A stretch of DNA of 37,633 nucleotides. Origin: Oscillospiraceae bacterium (GTDB taxonomy: Bacteria; Bacillota; Clostridia; Oscillospirales; Ruminococcaceae). The notes below the pieces were generated by a model, which was not told the DNA's origin, searched no databases, and was given only the letters and a program-made list of their open reading frames with translations. The stretch covers positions 1 through 37,633 of the forward strand of contig JAJQBX010000005.1 in assembly GCA_021203065.1 (NCBI GenBank), read 5' to 3'. The position numbers and the translations under genes are program-made. Below, piece by piece: positions 10,201-16,435 of the stretch. How positions within the stretch are numbered: position 1 is the stretch's first letter; every line of letters starts with the position of its first letter.

Positions 10201-10298
10201 ATATATGTAGGCGTTAAGTAAGGCTGTCCCGCAAAGACATCCACCACAGCCTTCGCCGCATCCGCCTGAAATTTCTGGTGCTTATATTGAAGTTTCAT
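7245..10298 (-). CDS. res: Type III restriction enzyme Res subunit (helicase-nuclease)
   Basis: Res is the ATP-dependent translocase and nuclease subunit that cleaves DNA in complex with Mod. The start is set at ATG 10298 (1017 residues) because GAGGAGG lies 8 nt upstream; a longer frame to 10367 runs into mod. Visible motifs are Walker A ETGVGKT (residues 97-103), DEPQ Walker B (222-225), the motif VI region QEVGRGLRL, and a C-terminal PD-(D/E)xK-like nuclease, PDW...ETKG, with candidate residues D949, E967 and K969. Length is normal and there is no break. It begins 13 bp after the mod stop, consistent with co-translation. It appears intact, while two of its operon partners are damaged. Confidence 0.92.
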   Translation of the reverse strand: MKLQYKHQKFQADAAKAVVDVFAGQPYLTPTYMMDRGDESQLSLTDDDDFTGWSNQPIIRSLSDRTILENLQKAQRQNQIKPSEKLEGRYNLTIEMETGVGKTYTYIKTMYELNKHYGWSKFIVVVPSVAIREGVYKSFETTADHFADEYGKKIRYFIYKSSQLTEIDRFAHDSSINVMIINSQAFNATGKDARRISMKLDEFRSRRPIDIIAKTNPIVIIDEPQSVEGEKTKLKLKEFHPLMTLRYSATHKSDSIYNMVYRLDAMEAYNKRLVKKIAVKGITESGSTATEGYVYLQNINLSKKDPTATIEFDCKGKSSVRKVVKTVGIGFNLYDNSNGLEEYKNNYIVTDIDGRDNSIEFLNGTKIYAGDVVGKVSEDQIRRLQIRETILSHIERERQLYYKGIKVLSLFFIDEVEHYKQYDEAGQPKNGIFADMFEEEYRDVVESLEPAFGEDEYFEYLDSIPAESTHAGYFSIDKKGHMTNSKLGDKKERTSDDIDAYDLIMKNKELLLDRDPKRSPVRFIFSHSALREGWDNPNVFQICTLKQSGSDVRKRQEVGRGLRLCVNQKGERMDTNSLGNDVHNVNVLTVIASESYDSFSKGLQSEMAEAVSDRPLAVTAALFNGRVIVDKDGNEQTIDKETADAIHFDLIVNGYVDKKGALTDKYYEDKANGEIKIAEEVADSAEAVISIIDSVYDPKAMLPEDARSNNVELKVDESQLALPQFKALWERINSKSVYTVNFDTNELVEKSIDVLNRKLRVSPIFFRVESGQMENIDSKESLLSGESFVKEHSSTYNSRTRITANRNVKYDLTGSLVKETGLTRKAVVSILTGIQKGVFNQFKDNPEEFILKAASLINDEKATAIVEHITYNMLDDRYDTTVFTEPTIKGRLGVNAMKANHHLYDHIVYDSTNERKFATDLDTNDAVAVYVKLPDKFYISTPMGHYNPDWAIAFKEGTVKHIYFIAETKGSMRSLDLRDVEKSKINCAREHFKAISSGEVTYDVVDGYDELLRLVKG

Positions 10299-10311
10299 GC
10301 TCTTTGCCTCC

Positions 10312-10795
10312 TCAGATAACCCTGACTCTCGTATTCTCAGAATAATACTTGAATATCTCGAACACATTTATCTTTGAGGGGCTATCGGCGAAGCTTGAAT
10401 CACGGAAGACAGCCCTTATCGGCTGCATCTTCGCCATTTCTCTCACGACGCTTTCGGGGACATTCTCCGAGAAGCAAGCCACCAGTTCGCCGTCATTATA
10501 ATTATGGACAGTACAGCCGTCGATAACCCGGCTCTCATAAGGCAAAGAAAGCGGCACGCCCCAATCAACCAAGCATCCAAACAGCAAATCAAGCTCCGAC
10601 CTGTCAGCCTTGATATTATCCTCCATCCTCTCCACCAAGTCCTGACTATACTCATCCGCCGCATAATAAACCTCATTCATATTGGATTCATCCAACTTCA
10701 GCACCCTGAAGCCAATATCGAGATTTTCAGTAGTTAATGGCGACTCGCATTTTATGCGAGTACCCTCCCCGCCGGATTCTCTCTTTTCCGATTTC
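10312..10795 (-). pseudogene. mod: Type III methyltransferase Mod, C-terminal part (frameshifted)
   Basis: This frame continues Mod after a frameshift near 10790. It reads TRIKCESPLTTENLDIGFRVLKLDE, which I recognise as the conserved Mod tail, then an acidic region (YYAADEYSQDLVERMEDNIKAD) and ends with NTRVRVI 13 bp before res. The open frame extends upstream to 10842, but the part above about 10795 does not fit the family. No ribosome-binding site is evident, so it would be expressed only by frameshifting or if the base count is wrong. The tail is the region that normally contacts Res. Confidence 0.75.
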
Positions 10796-12157
10796 GCAAA
10801 TATTCTTATACCCCGCCTTGTAAGCCTCCGACTTCTCATCACACTTCTCCGGCAACTGCACCATTATAAACTTCCTATGTCCACCGTCTTCCGCATTTAA
10901 CTGCATAACAGCATGGGCAGTTGTGGCGGAGCCAGAGAAGAAGTCGAGGACAATAGCTTCCTTGTTATCGTAAGTGGTCATTCTAAGCATTCTGTCAATC
11001 AATTCTAACGGCTTGGGCGTATCGAACGTTGAATTTCCCATCAAAGCTTTCAATCGTGAGGTAGCTGTAGACATCAATCCGGCATCGTCCCACCAAGTCG
11101 TAGCAGTACGGCGAGTCTGTTCTGCTGAAGACTTATAATATTTTTGATAGAGGCTATTTCCACGTTTGACAACTAAACCTTGTTCATATTTTTCCTGCAT
11201 AGTTTCTTTAGAAAAACGCCAATATCCCTCAACACCTAAAAATTCAAAATACGGATTACCCTTTTTAGCACCGCCGGGACCATCTACCGGGACTAAACGA
11301 TAGTCACCTCTGCCGTCATTATCATTTAAATCAAATCCCTCTAAAATAGGATCTAATCCTATCATTTTTCTCTCTTCCTCAATCGTAGTTATATTCTTTG
11401 CATAGAACAATATAATATTGTGATTTGGTGAGATGATTTTGTCATTTGATATAGATGCTCTCGACTTATGGCATATGAGCGATATACGATTTGTTGCTCC
11501 AAATACTTCATCACATATCTTAGTTAAATTTGCAACCTCATTATCATCAATCCAAATAAAAATAACCCCATCATCAGAAAGAAGATTCCTTGCAAGTAAA
11601 AGCCTTGGGTAAATCATGGTGCACCAGTCGGAGTGGAATCTGCCGTTACTGTCGGTGTTTTTGAAGAGGCGGTTTTCTTCCTCGTCGTACATCCCCATCT
11701 GCCTGTTTTCCTCGTCTTGCGAGCGCACGAAGTCGTCGGCATAGACAAAATCGTTGCCGGTGTTGTAGGGCGGGTCTATGTATATCATCTTGACCTTGCC
11801 TAAGTAGCTTTCCTGAAGGAGCTTCAGGACTTCGAGGTTGTCGCCCTCGATATAGAGGTTCTCGGTGGTGTCCCAGTCAACGCTTTCTTCGGGGCAGGGG
11901 CGCAGGGTCTTGCGGATGGGCTTGTTCGCCTCGACAATCGAGGACTTCTTGCCAACCCAAGTGAACTCGTAAGCCTCGTCGCCGTCAACTATCTCGGAGG
12001 ATAGCATCTGCTTGAGGACTTCAAAGTTGATGGCTTTCTTGGGCTTTCCGTCCGAGCCGACTGCCTCCGTCAGGCAGTTCGGGAACATCTCGCCAATGCG
12101 GTCGATGTTGGAGGAAACGAGGTCTGGGGTTTCAAATTTCATTTTACTTTCTTGCAT
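10727..12157 (-). pseudogene. mod: Type III DNA methyltransferase Mod, N-terminal and catalytic part
   Basis: Mod is a beta-class N6-adenine methyltransferase that also supplies sequence recognition for Res. Motif IV DPPY is at residues 128-131 (IYIDPPYNTGNDF) and the AdoMet-binding FSGSAT at 407-412, the permuted order typical of type III. The start ATG 12157 has AAGGAG at 7-nt spacing and overlaps the DUF4391 gene by 19 nt. The recognition region, residues 225-345 (11125-11490), is visibly richer in A+T than its flanks. After ICEIGKERIRR the frame is lost at CGGCGGGGAGGG and ends early; the true C-terminus lies in another frame. Catalytic parts are complete, so residual methylation is conceivable. 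A sequencing error in the G-run is also possible. Confidence 0.85.
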
Positions 12158-12810
12158 GGGGTGGCTCCTTTTCTATAGCAGTTTTTTAATTTCTTTATCT
12201 CCGCATTGATTTCCATCTGCCGGTTGAGCTGTTTTTCTTTCCAGAGCTTCGATTGAAGCTTCGAGATTTCTTTTTCAATCCTTGCCCGCTCGGTGGCTTT
12301 TTGCACCGACTCGGAGAGGGTTTCCTGTGGCTCGGACTGAATGAGCTTGTCCCCGGCAATCTGCCTGACAAAGCTTTCGTAAACTTCGTCAAGACTAAGA
12401 CCGACAATGTCAAGATTCAAAGCTTCTTTCTCCGTCCAATCGGTATGGTAATAGCCTGAAACCTTGAAAGTGTCCTCGCTCTTGGCTTCCTTATAGCCTA
12501 TCCATAGCTCGTAACTACTATTATAGCACAAAATGAACAGAATGTGATAGGGAATTTCGGAATCTATCTGCCGGAGGACTTTTTCGTCGATTTCCTGAGA
12601 GTTCAAGGAGATTTCGAAGACTTCAATCTCGGTGACGTCCTTTCCGGCGGGAATGTTCAGAGTCGATTCGGCAAGCTTGTTGCGCCAATAAATAGCCTTG
12701 ATGTCATCAATAAAGCTCCGCTTCAAAGCCGGAGTGATGGACAGGTTGTCATAAAACTTCTGCTTCGGAATCCTGCGGTTAAACTCGGTTGAGGAGGGGA
12801 AGTTAAGCAT
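12139..12810 (-). CDS. DUF4391-family protein of the restriction operon
   Basis: The 223-residue protein begins MLNFPSSTEFNRRIPKQKFY and continues with IKAIYWRNKLAESTLNIP, which I recognise as DUF4391. This family is found beside helicase and Mod genes in type III-like loci; its biochemical role is unknown to me. The C-terminal 60 residues are a charged coiled coil (ERARIEKEISKLQSKLWKE). There is no signal peptide. The start has AGAGGTG 5 nt upstream and lies 10 bp after the helicase stop. The gene overlaps mod by 19 nt, pointing to translational coupling and to a function tied to Mod and the helicase. It looks intact. Confidence 0.8.
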   Translation of the reverse strand: MLNFPSSTEFNRRIPKQKFYDNLSITPALKRSFIDDIKAIYWRNKLAESTLNIPAGKDVTEIEVFEISLNSQEIDEKVLRQIDSEIPYHILFILCYNSSYELWIGYKEAKSEDTFKVSGYYHTDWTEKEALNLDIVGLSLDEVYESFVRQIAGDKLIQSEPQETLSESVQKATERARIEKEISKLQSKLWKEKQLNRQMEINAEIKKLKNCYRKGATPCKKVK

Positions 12811-12820
12811 AGCGGCACCT

Positions 12821-13879
12821 CTATTCTTTCACAACAAGGAAGCAAATAAGCTCAAAGTCTTCAAGCCCGCTGACGGTGGACTTGAGGGCGGTCGTCCCGC
12901 CCGGCTTGAACAGGCTGTCGATGTCGCTTTCTTCCTTTGTGTCGATGATGGAATCAATGGCGAGGCTCAGAAGCTCGGACATTTCGCTCATGTTCCTGCC
13001 GTCGTCGGTTTCATCGTTGAATTTGCGACAGAGGTCGGGAATCGGCTTGTCCTGTCCTCGACAGAGAAGCCGCATATCGTCAAGGAGCTTTTTCGGGTTG
13101 AGATAGTTACACTTGACTTCGCCGTCGTTTTGTATGTAGACCATATAGAACGGGTGAATCCTGTTCTGGTTGTCGATGTTGACACTGTTGTTGACGTTCC
13201 GCAAGACGAAGATAACTCCCGCCGGAAGCTCATCTGTCGCCCGAACAACGGCATGAAGACCCTTCGGCTTTTTCTCGATGTCGTCGTGGGTTTTGACATA
13301 GTCGAGCAAATCAAGCCGGAATTCGTTCAAACCGAGATCCATAATCGAGATTCCGCTCGACATATCCTCCATGTCCACAACCTCGCTCTGGAGACGTTTG
13401 AGCTGAACCTTTCTGTATTCAAGGTCGCCCTTTTCTTCGGGACTGAGAGGGTTTTCGTCGCCGGTGGAGGTGAGAACTTTCCTGTTACCATCGTTGACTG
13501 GATGCTCAATCTTTTTGGAAAGAAACGATTTAAGCTCCATAAGCTTTGTGTCATGTTCCGGCGTGATGTCAGTAATCATGAGCAATAGAAGCTCCAGTAC
13601 CTCCGAATCATCAGCAAGATACTTTTTCCATGAGATATAGTCCACATCCTCAAGGTCAATCCTGACTTTCTTTCCGATTGAGAAAAGCTCGGAGTTCTGG
13701 TCGTCGATGTCGAGGTCGTCTTCATATTCCGCTTCATAAACGTCAAGGTCAGCTTTGCCTGAGCTTTCGTAGCTGTCGATGGTGGCAATCGTCTGGTCGA
13801 TAAGGGTTTTAATTCTTTCGAGAGACAGCCTGAATGAATAGACCGAGCTTTCAAGCCGCTTGAGGAGGTTCACGTTCAT
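12821..13879 (-). pseudogene. PLD/SNF2 helicase, C-terminal fragment
   Basis: Third piece of the broken helicase. It starts at MNVNLLKRLESSVYSF and runs to a stop 10 bp before DUF4391. At about 13470 the reading jumps from NDGNRKVL directly to STGDENPLSPEEKGDLEYRK. In intact relatives the RKVL strand begins helicase motif IV, and the ENPLSPEE segment comes only after motif VI, so the second RecA lobe is missing by an in-frame deletion. The remaining tail (GVIFVLRNVNNSVNIDNQNR) is well preserved. The comparison with intact relatives is from memory. Confidence 0.7.
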
Positions 13880-14465
13880 CATCGAGATTTCCGAGCAGAG
13901 CATCGGTTGTGCGCTCTCCGGCATCAAGCTTGTTCCAGTCGTTAAAAGCCTTCTGTGCCTGCGAGAATATCTTTCCAATCGGCTTCTTGGTGTCGAGCTT
14001 ATCATCAAGCAAATCTATGTCTCCACCATATGCAATGGCAAGCTGATTCTTGAGGTCGTTGAAGCGATTGTTGACCGGCGTTGCGGAAAGCATCAAGACT
14101 TTCGTGTTTACGCCGTCACGGATAACTTTATCTATAAGCTTCTTGTAACGGTTGTCGGTAGTCTTGGAATGCGTGCCGATTCCGTTGCGGAAGTTGTGCG
14201 ACTCGTCAATAACCACGAGGTCATAGTTGCCCCAGTTCAATCTGTCAAGATCAATGCCGTTCGACTCTCCGCCTTTGCGGGAGAGGTCGGTGTGGAACAA
14301 TACGTCATATCTCAGCCTGTCCGAAGCTATCGGATTATTGCGGTAATTGCCTTTGTATGTATTCCAGTTCTCCGAAAGCTTTTTCGGGCAGAGAACCAGA
14401 ACGGACTTGTTGCGGCTTTCGTAATATTTGATAACCGCAAGTGCAGTGAAAGTCTTGCCAAGAAC
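13880..14465 (-). pseudogene. PLD/SNF2 helicase, first RecA-lobe fragment
   Basis: Second piece of the broken helicase. It reads VLGKTFTALAVIKYYESRNKS (motif I and Ia), then VVIDESHNFRNG (DExH box) and LMLSATPVNNRF (motif III). The upstream end is a scar at about 14465 that lacks the segment before the Walker loop. The downstream end is a second scar near 13880, where it changes frame and loses the sequence that should follow. No start codon or ribosome-binding site of its own is convincing. Confidence 0.72.
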
Positions 14466-15121
14466 TCGCTGAACACATGATATAAAGCTACGAAATAAAT
14501 GAACTCCGGCGAGTTTTCATCATAAGCCGCAGAGATGTTTTCGATTATCGTGTCAGTGACATCCTGAAGCCTGTCCTTGTCGTTCCAAAGAGAATTGAAA
14601 AGCTTTATATAAACAGAAGCCGCAGGCGCTTCAAGACGGTTCACCATATTGTATGCGTTGTTTCCCCGACTGCAACCAATGTCCACAGTTGTGAAGCCGT
14701 TTATAGGGGTATATACCAAATCCTCGGCGGTTTCAACAGTCATGAAGCCGCCCATGTTTTCGCCAGTCACATTCGACTTAAACTTGGCTTTTCTCCTGAT
14801 CCAGTCGGCGCACTCCTTTGCAATCGCCTTCTGGGTCATTTCGTTGCGAAGATGAATTTCAAACTCGGTACCATAAAGACTCTGCTCCCGGCTGAGGCGG
14901 GGAATATAGAACTCACGCTTTTGCTTCTCAGACTGTTCCTTGACAAAAGTCGGTGACGTGAATATAAACCGAAATTCCGAAACGCTCTCAAGCTGAGCTT
15001 TCAACTCCTCATATGCGTACATAGAAAAATAAGCCGCGGCAACAGACACACGACTTTCCCGAACGATCTTCTTTTCGAGGTCGTCCCTGACTTTATTTGT
15101 TGTATTGTTGAAAAGCTCCAC
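14466..15121 (-). pseudogene. PLD-like/SNF2 helicase, N-terminal fragment
   Basis: First gene of the restriction operon. GTG 15121 has GGAGG 9 nt upstream. The fragment holds a PLD-like N-terminal domain (VSVAAAYFSMYAYEELK, residues 26-42; no classical HxK motif is seen) and a linker region ending YFVALYHVFSEFL. There the sequence jumps, with a frame change, into the helicase Walker loop. In related full-length proteins of about 1050 residues, more sequence lies between these points, so this is a deletion rather than a single-base shift. Such PLD-SNF2 proteins accompany DUF4391, Mod and Res. Family architecture is from memory; the motifs are visible. The helicase is very probably non-functional. 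Confidence 0.75.
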
Positions 15122-15167
15122 CTATCTCAGCCTCCGACATTTTGATGATTTAGAATTATTCATAAAT

Positions 15168-15196
15168 ATTATACAACAAGGTGGAGAAGAAAGCAA
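15168..15196 (-). promoter_or_regulatory. Promoter of the restriction operon
   Basis: TTGCTT (15191-15196) and a perfect TATAAT (15168-15173) on the minus strand are separated by 17 bp, about 40 bp upstream of the helicase start. The promoter lies between the first gene and the right repeat arm, so the whole transcription unit sits inside the inverted repeats. The gap 15122-15491 holds only this promoter, the repeat arm and a 12-bp palindrome (CCAGACGTCTGG, 15415-15426). Confidence 0.8.
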
Positions 15197-15243
15197 GGGT
15201 TTGGGACTGCTCAGTATTCAAAATTCTCCGACTGTCAACGACA

Positions 15244-15368
15244 CGCCGCTGTGACCATTTTAATGGGGAACCAAATATCGAAGGCATGGGAACCCGAAAT
15301 TCCCATCAAGATTTGCCTGCCGGAAATAGCTCATTTAGAGTTATTGTCTGACATAGGCGTATCTTGCT
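15244..15368 (-). repeat. Right inverted-repeat arm of the restriction island
   Basis: This is the inverted copy of 6573-6697. The inner 70 bp (ATGGTCACAGCGGCG to TCTTGATGGGAA when reverse-complemented) and the outer 30 bp match well; the centre has diverged. Together the arms bound an 8.5-kb segment holding the restriction operon with its own promoter and terminator. Confidence 0.8.
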
Positions 15369-15491
15369 CCTACTTCTCCCGAAAAAATTTTTTGAAAATT
15401 TCAAAACACCTTGTCCAGACGTCTGGCTTTTCTGTGTTAGTGAAGGGACAAAACAATCCCCTGAAACTTCAACAGAAAGGACTACCATTTA

Positions 15492-15671
15492 TTGAGCCGG
15501 CGCAAGAAACTGATTAACAACTCCGGCATCCCGGAACGGGAAATAGAAATTATCGCACGGTGCATTTACCCTGACATTGTAGCTTTCTTTGAAAGTGAGG
15601 AAGGGCAACGGGAATTTGCTGAATGGCAATCAGAAACCGCAGAAACTAAAACAGGCAAGGTAGCCTCATAA
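15492..15671 (+). CDS. Small transposon-associated protein (59 aa)
   Basis: This short frame starts at TTG 15492 with AGAAAGG about 11 nt upstream. It encodes SRRKKLINNSGIPEREIEII, then CIYPDIVAFFESEEGQREF and a polar tail. I recognise it as the small hypothetical protein common in serine-recombinase conjugative or mobilisable transposons of Clostridia; its function is unknown. It is on the plus strand, opposite to the restriction genes. Its last codons and stop lie inside the stem-loop of its own terminator. It marks the right side of the mobile element as a remnant of mobility-gene DNA. A start codon other than TTG is possible. Confidence 0.65.
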   Translation: MSRRKKLINNSGIPEREIEIIARCIYPDIVAFFESEEGQREFAEWQSETAETKTGKVAS

Positions 15672-15690
15672 TCTACCTTGCCTGCTTTTT
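15652..15690 (+). terminator. Terminator overlapping the 59-aa ORF
   Basis: CAGGCAAGGTAG (15652-15663) pairs perfectly with CTACCTTGCCTG (15673-15684), followed by CTTTTT. The stop codon TAA (15669-15671) lies in the loop, so a terminating ribosome would cover the stem. Confidence 0.88.
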
Positions 15691-15794
15691 ACTTATTCGA
15701 TTTCTTCTTGTGTGGTCCTCTCGGCTTCGATTCAGGTTTCTTAACTGCTCCGTTTGGGAAATACATCTCCTCATATCTATCGAAATAAACAAAA

Positions 15795-15909
15795 AATCCG
15801 AACCCATCCCCAATCGGAAACGGGTTCGGATTATTGTTGACTTGATTGCATCAAGTGAAGAAGCCCAGAACTTTGTTCTGGGCTTCTTCAGCAGCTTGCG
15901 AAGCAAGCT
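15795..15909. other. Hairpin cluster downstream of tRNA-Leu
   Basis: Four stem-loops follow one another. They are AATCCGAACCC with GGGTTCGGATT (15795-15832), CTTGAT-TGC-ATCAAG (15841-15855), a 15-bp perfect stem with a 3-base loop (15857-15889) and AGCTTGC-GAA-GCAAGCT (15893-15909). The last begins 2 bp beyond the tRNA CCA end. Read from the tRNA they may process or terminate its transcript, though no strong T-run is present. The last two match in layout the double hairpin at 5046-5091. An open frame across this cluster on the minus strand is not considered a gene. Confidence 0.6.
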
Positions 15910-15911
15910 AC

Positions 15912-15998
15912 TGGTGCCGGTGACCGGGGTCGAACCGGTACGGTATCTCTACCACTGGATTTTGAGTCCAGCACGTCTGCCAATTCCATCACACCGGC
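15912..15998 (-). tRNA. tRNA-Leu (anticodon CAA)
   Basis: On the minus strand the sequence folds as a class II tRNA. The acceptor is GCCGGTG/CACCGGC. The D arm contains AATTGGCAGA. The anticodon stem CTGGA/TCCAG encloses the loop CTCAAAA, giving anticodon CAA (codon UUG). The long variable arm is TGGTAGAGATACC and the T arm contains GGTTCGACCCC. The discriminator A and the CCA end are encoded. A near-perfect promoter lies upstream. It forms the right-hand boundary of the accessory island. Confidence 0.95.
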
Positions 15999-16011
15999 AG
16001 GCACAAATTAA

Positions 16012-16040
16012 AGTATATCACAAGAAATCAGGGTTGTCAA
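16012..16040 (-). promoter_or_regulatory. Promoter of tRNA-Leu
   Basis: TTGACA (16035-16040) and TATACT (16012-16017) on the minus strand have a 17-bp spacer. The -10 ends 13 bp before the first base of the mature tRNA. Confidence 0.88.
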
Positions 16041-16071
16041 GCGTTTTCAGGCGAATTTCTGACTTTCCCGC

Positions 16072-16434
16072 TCACCGCCTCCCAAACCTGTCCCCGAACA
16101 CCTTTCCGAGGACAATTCCCAGCACTGTTGCCAGAATGATGAGTATTACGTATATCCACGCTGTGGTGTTGAAGAAGATATAGACGCAGGGGATGAACGC
16201 CGCTCCCGATTCGAGTGCCACAAGCCAGTCGCCGCCCTTGTTTCTGCCGTAGAAGAAGCCTACGATCATGCCGAAGCAGAGGTCGAAGACCGGTACCATA
16301 TTATAGATAGATCCGATTGCCGGGCTGTATTCCTCACCCATATTGCTGGCGAGTGCGATAAGAAGTATCGGCGCAGCATAGAAGAATACTATCATCGCTA
16401 TGAAATAAGGGAGTGTTTTTTCAAATCTGTCCAT
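16072..16434 (-). CDS. Small integral membrane protein, unknown function
   Basis: I do not recognise this 120-residue protein. It has four hydrophobic segments, about residues 8-28 (LPYFIAMIVFFYAAPILLIA), 40-60, 72-88 and 90-110, and ends in basic residues GDRFGRR, so it should sit in the cytoplasmic membrane. I chose ATG 16434, which lies 1 nt after the rqcH stop codon (TAAAATG), suggesting translational coupling. A longer frame from 16494 would overlap rqcH by about 60 bp. The ribosome-binding site is weak. Co-transcription with rqcH does not by itself reveal a role. Confidence 0.65.
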   Translation of the reverse strand: MDRFEKTLPYFIAMIVFFYAAPILLIALASNMGEEYSPAIGSIYNMVPVFDLCFGMIVGFFYGRNKGGDWLVALESGAAFIPCVYIFFNTTAWIYVILIILATVLGIVLGKVFGDRFGRR

Positions 16435-16435
16435 T

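Noticed and set aside
6745-15121. DISARM or BREX system
   Set aside because: The genes include a methyltransferase, helicases and a PLD-like domain, but there is no DUF1998 or DrmAB pair and no PglZ, BrxC or BrxL. The Mod and Res subunits are clearly type III.
15251-15517. 88-codon plus-strand open frame in the right repeat arm
   Set aside because: It is mostly the inverted repeat and a leader region; the recognisable small protein is in another frame at 15492.
15673-15906. 77-codon minus-strand open frame between the 59-aa ORF and tRNA-Leu
   Set aside because: It crosses four strong hairpins, starts inside a stem, and has no family resemblance or ribosome-binding site.
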